A stretch of 64,000 nucleotides of DNA from Hymenolepis diminuta (taxonomy: Eukaryota > Platyhelminthes > Cestoda > Cyclophyllidea > Hymenolepididae). The notes under the pieces are model-generated. The model was not told the origin of the DNA, did no database searches, and worked only from the letters and a program-made list of their open reading frames with translations. Made by a program: the position numbers and the translations under genes. The stretch lies in assembly GCA_900708905.1 (NCBI GenBank), contig CAADRB010000064.1, positions 133,344 through 197,343 of the forward strand, written 5' to 3'. This document shows positions 62,001 to 64,000 of the stretch, in pieces (positions within the stretch are counted from its first letter, which is position 1; every line of letters begins with the position of its first letter).

Positions 62001-63550
62001 GAGCATGACTAAAGAAAAGAAAATGGTATCGTCTGTATATCAAATATAATAAATGGCGTAACAAATTCTCTGAGATTAATAACTAAACCCACTTTACCAC
62101 TAGGAAAACCATTTACCATAATCCTGATGCACTACAACATTATTAAGTCAATTACCGAGCGGTGTATCTCTGTGTTAGAGATAAATTTTCCCTTTCATCC
62201 ATCATCTGTTCATTCAAACACATTGCACCGCATCATTTAAAAAGAATTTCTTTTGCCAACCTTCCCGAACGACCTTGTAAGATAATAACATTAGCGGCAA
62301 TTCGCGTTCTATTTTCCCCTCGGAGGATTGGACACTTGATTCCTGAACACTGAACATTATATAAAAGGATATCTATTTATGTCCTCCTCTAATGTTAAAT
62401 AATTAAAAATTCGTAAAGGAATGAAAGGCAGTAATAGAGTATAGCAAAGAGACAAATAGAACGAAGTGATTTTCATACTTGTCATAATTGTCAGAAGGAA
62501 AAACAAGGGGAATTGTACGATCCCAAAGTGAGTGCATCAACATCATCTTTTGGCATATTTAGAGAGAAAAGAATTACAAAAACTAGGACGCATATGTAAG
62601 TAGTACTTTATACTTAAAATTTCTCCAAAAGTATATGAAGATGAAAAATCAATATTTGCGAAATGTATTTCTACGGTAGGGAAGTCTGAACGATTGCGAA
62701 TTGACTAGGGAAAGCATAAATGCATTTTAAAAATATAGACATAGATAAGAAGAATCCATCCCATAAAAATATACACTAGTGTAAACTTTTGGGAGGGTGA
62801 AAGATCAACAGAGAAGGAGGAGCAGTTAGAAACAAGATAGCAGCCACTCTTTCTGAACAAAAAATTTTAAATATCATCCATAATCGCTGATTCATTAGCA
62901 GAGACTGGAAGGGGATTGACACAAACGCGGCTTACCTATTTTAAAACATTAATGGCGAAAATAAAATCCAAGTTTCAAGCACATCCGGGAAATGCACTAT
63001 TGCCAGTAAAGATTCGTGAGAGATAAGGACAAGGCAGCGCTACATTTGCATCTAGGACATTGCGGAATCCAAACTAAATATTGAGGGAATTAAAATTAAT
63101 TAAACACTTTAAACCGTGTTTGTGTGAATAAATTCGGTAAAGCTGGCAGAAAAATCCTCTGAAACTTGAAGATGCGAGATAAGAACAACTCATAAAGCAA
63201 ACAAGGGGACGAAGCAACAGTGAAATAACATACGATTCGGCAATATGTGTTCAAAAGCAGTCCGCAGGTCGTGAAGGTCGTGGATGTGAATAATTATATG
63301 AACTAAGAACACCTCAAATCAACTTCGAGGTAACTTTAACACTATTAACACATATTAAGATGTTGATCACCAGTAATCAACACAATTTGTATTTAGTTCC
63401 GAAAATATGAGGTGTTTCATGTAGTTTCTCTTAGACATTGCATTAGTTTGCCTACTACCAAACTCAAATACATCAAATAGATCAGCTACGTTAAGTAAAT
63501 TTAAATAAAGTTTTTCCCTTCACGGAAGTAATATACTCTCTTTTCGAGCG
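59100..63550. other. Probable arrestin intron or 5' region, nothing recognised
   Basis: AT-rich with a poly-A-like run at 61125-61145. I looked on the minus strand for the missing N-terminal arrestin exons, such as a TFRKDL or LQERLIKK match, and found none. Confidence 0.4.
59376..59400. repeat. CA microsatellite
   Basis: A short, slightly interrupted CA run. Confidence 0.8.
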
Positions 63551-63554
63551 TCTC

Positions 63555-63760
63555 AGATGCCAACGCTCGAAAATCAATGCTCAGCGGTGCACATTCAGGC
63601 AATGCGGATGGCCAACCGCACAAATTTTAATCTGGTCAACAAAAGAGGTGCCAGAATGCAAGTTTTTAATAAGAGCGATTTCAAGAAACCTTCTATCCAA
63701 ATCAAAAATAGCTAATACTTTACTAAACGGGATCAGGGAAATTTTTAAAATCCTCTTTCA
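63555..63760 (+). repeat. SINE-like copy (tRNA-derived family)
   Basis: Carries GCCAACGCTCGAAAATCAATG, GCGGATGGCCAACCGCAC, CTGGTCAACAAAAGAGG, AGAATGCAAGTTTTTAATAA and TTTCAAGAAACCTTC in the family order. Confidence 0.75.
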
Positions 63761-64000
63761 AATAGTTAAAAAATAGTGATTCAAAAATGACCAGATAGAA
63801 AACTCAGGAACTAATTTCTGATATCAATCTCAGGCGCAGTCGTTATAAAGATTTATGTTTATCACGAAATAGAAGGAAATGCATCAATTCTTGCGATAAT
63901 TCACATAATATTATTTAAGCAGGCACTAACCTTTATTGTTAAAAGGGATAAAATTTGAAAATCATCGCCGTTTTTTAACTGCTCTATTGTGGTTTCATTA

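Noticed and set aside
62162..62353. 63-codon frame as a possible N-terminal arrestin exon on the opposite strand
   Set aside because: Neither strand gives a match to arrestin N-domain motifs.
1..64000. CRISPR arrays, bacterial operons, ribosome binding sites, rRNA
   Set aside because: None seen; the spliced genes show this is eukaryotic nuclear DNA.

Overview
The window is AT-rich eukaryotic DNA with spliced genes, long introns, interspersed repeats and two runs of N (1230-1279 and 44357-44509). Very short introns (40-43 bp in one gene) sit beside introns of 1-9 kb. There are several families of old repeats and a likely spliced-leader acceptor just before a start codon. This points to an invertebrate, most plausibly a parasitic flatworm. 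That assignment is inference, because the sequence contains no direct species marker.

Three protein genes can be assembled exon by exon with consistent reading phase. (1) At 11448-15091 (+) is an eight-exon gene for an acidic, coiled-coil and Ser/Pro-rich protein of about 500 residues that I do not recognise. (2) At 16642-20310 (+) is a nine-exon major facilitator transporter of 460 residues, resembling MFSD10 (tetracycline-transporter-like). (3) From 57504 down to 23203 (-) is a beta-arrestin gene. Ten exons covering all but roughly the first 100 residues are spread over more than 34 kb. The arrestin tail is greatly expanded by low-complexity sequence. The MFS and arrestin genes converge on the 20.4-22.9 kb interval.

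Region by region: 1-3.8 kb is intergenic, with an assembly gap flanked by a 21-bp duplication and repeat fragments. 3.85-8.1 kb is a decayed Ty3/gypsy-type LTR retrotransposon on the minus strand. 8.1-11.4 kb is intergenic. 11.4-20.4 kb holds the two plus-strand genes. 20.4-22.9 kb is intergenic. From 23.2 kb to at least 57.5 kb is the arrestin gene. Its introns carry a dead DD34D mariner of about 1.3 kb (34.27-35.56 kb), many tRNA-derived SINE-like copies in both orientations, a second repeat family with four copies (24.4, 41.3, 48.6 and 54.6 kb), local tandem repeats, and two long ORFs of unknown meaning (25.4 and 46.2 kb). 57.5-64 kb is probably the next arrestin intron and contains repeats only; no N-terminal arrestin exon could be found there.

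The genes do not form an operon or pathway. Arrestin is expected to desensitise and sort G-protein-coupled receptors. The MFS protein is expected to be a membrane carrier. The coiled-coil protein's role is unknown. The strongest observations are the expanded arrestin tail, the run of skippable phase-0 exons in the unknown gene, the SINE and four-copy repeat families, and the likely assembly artefact at the first gap.
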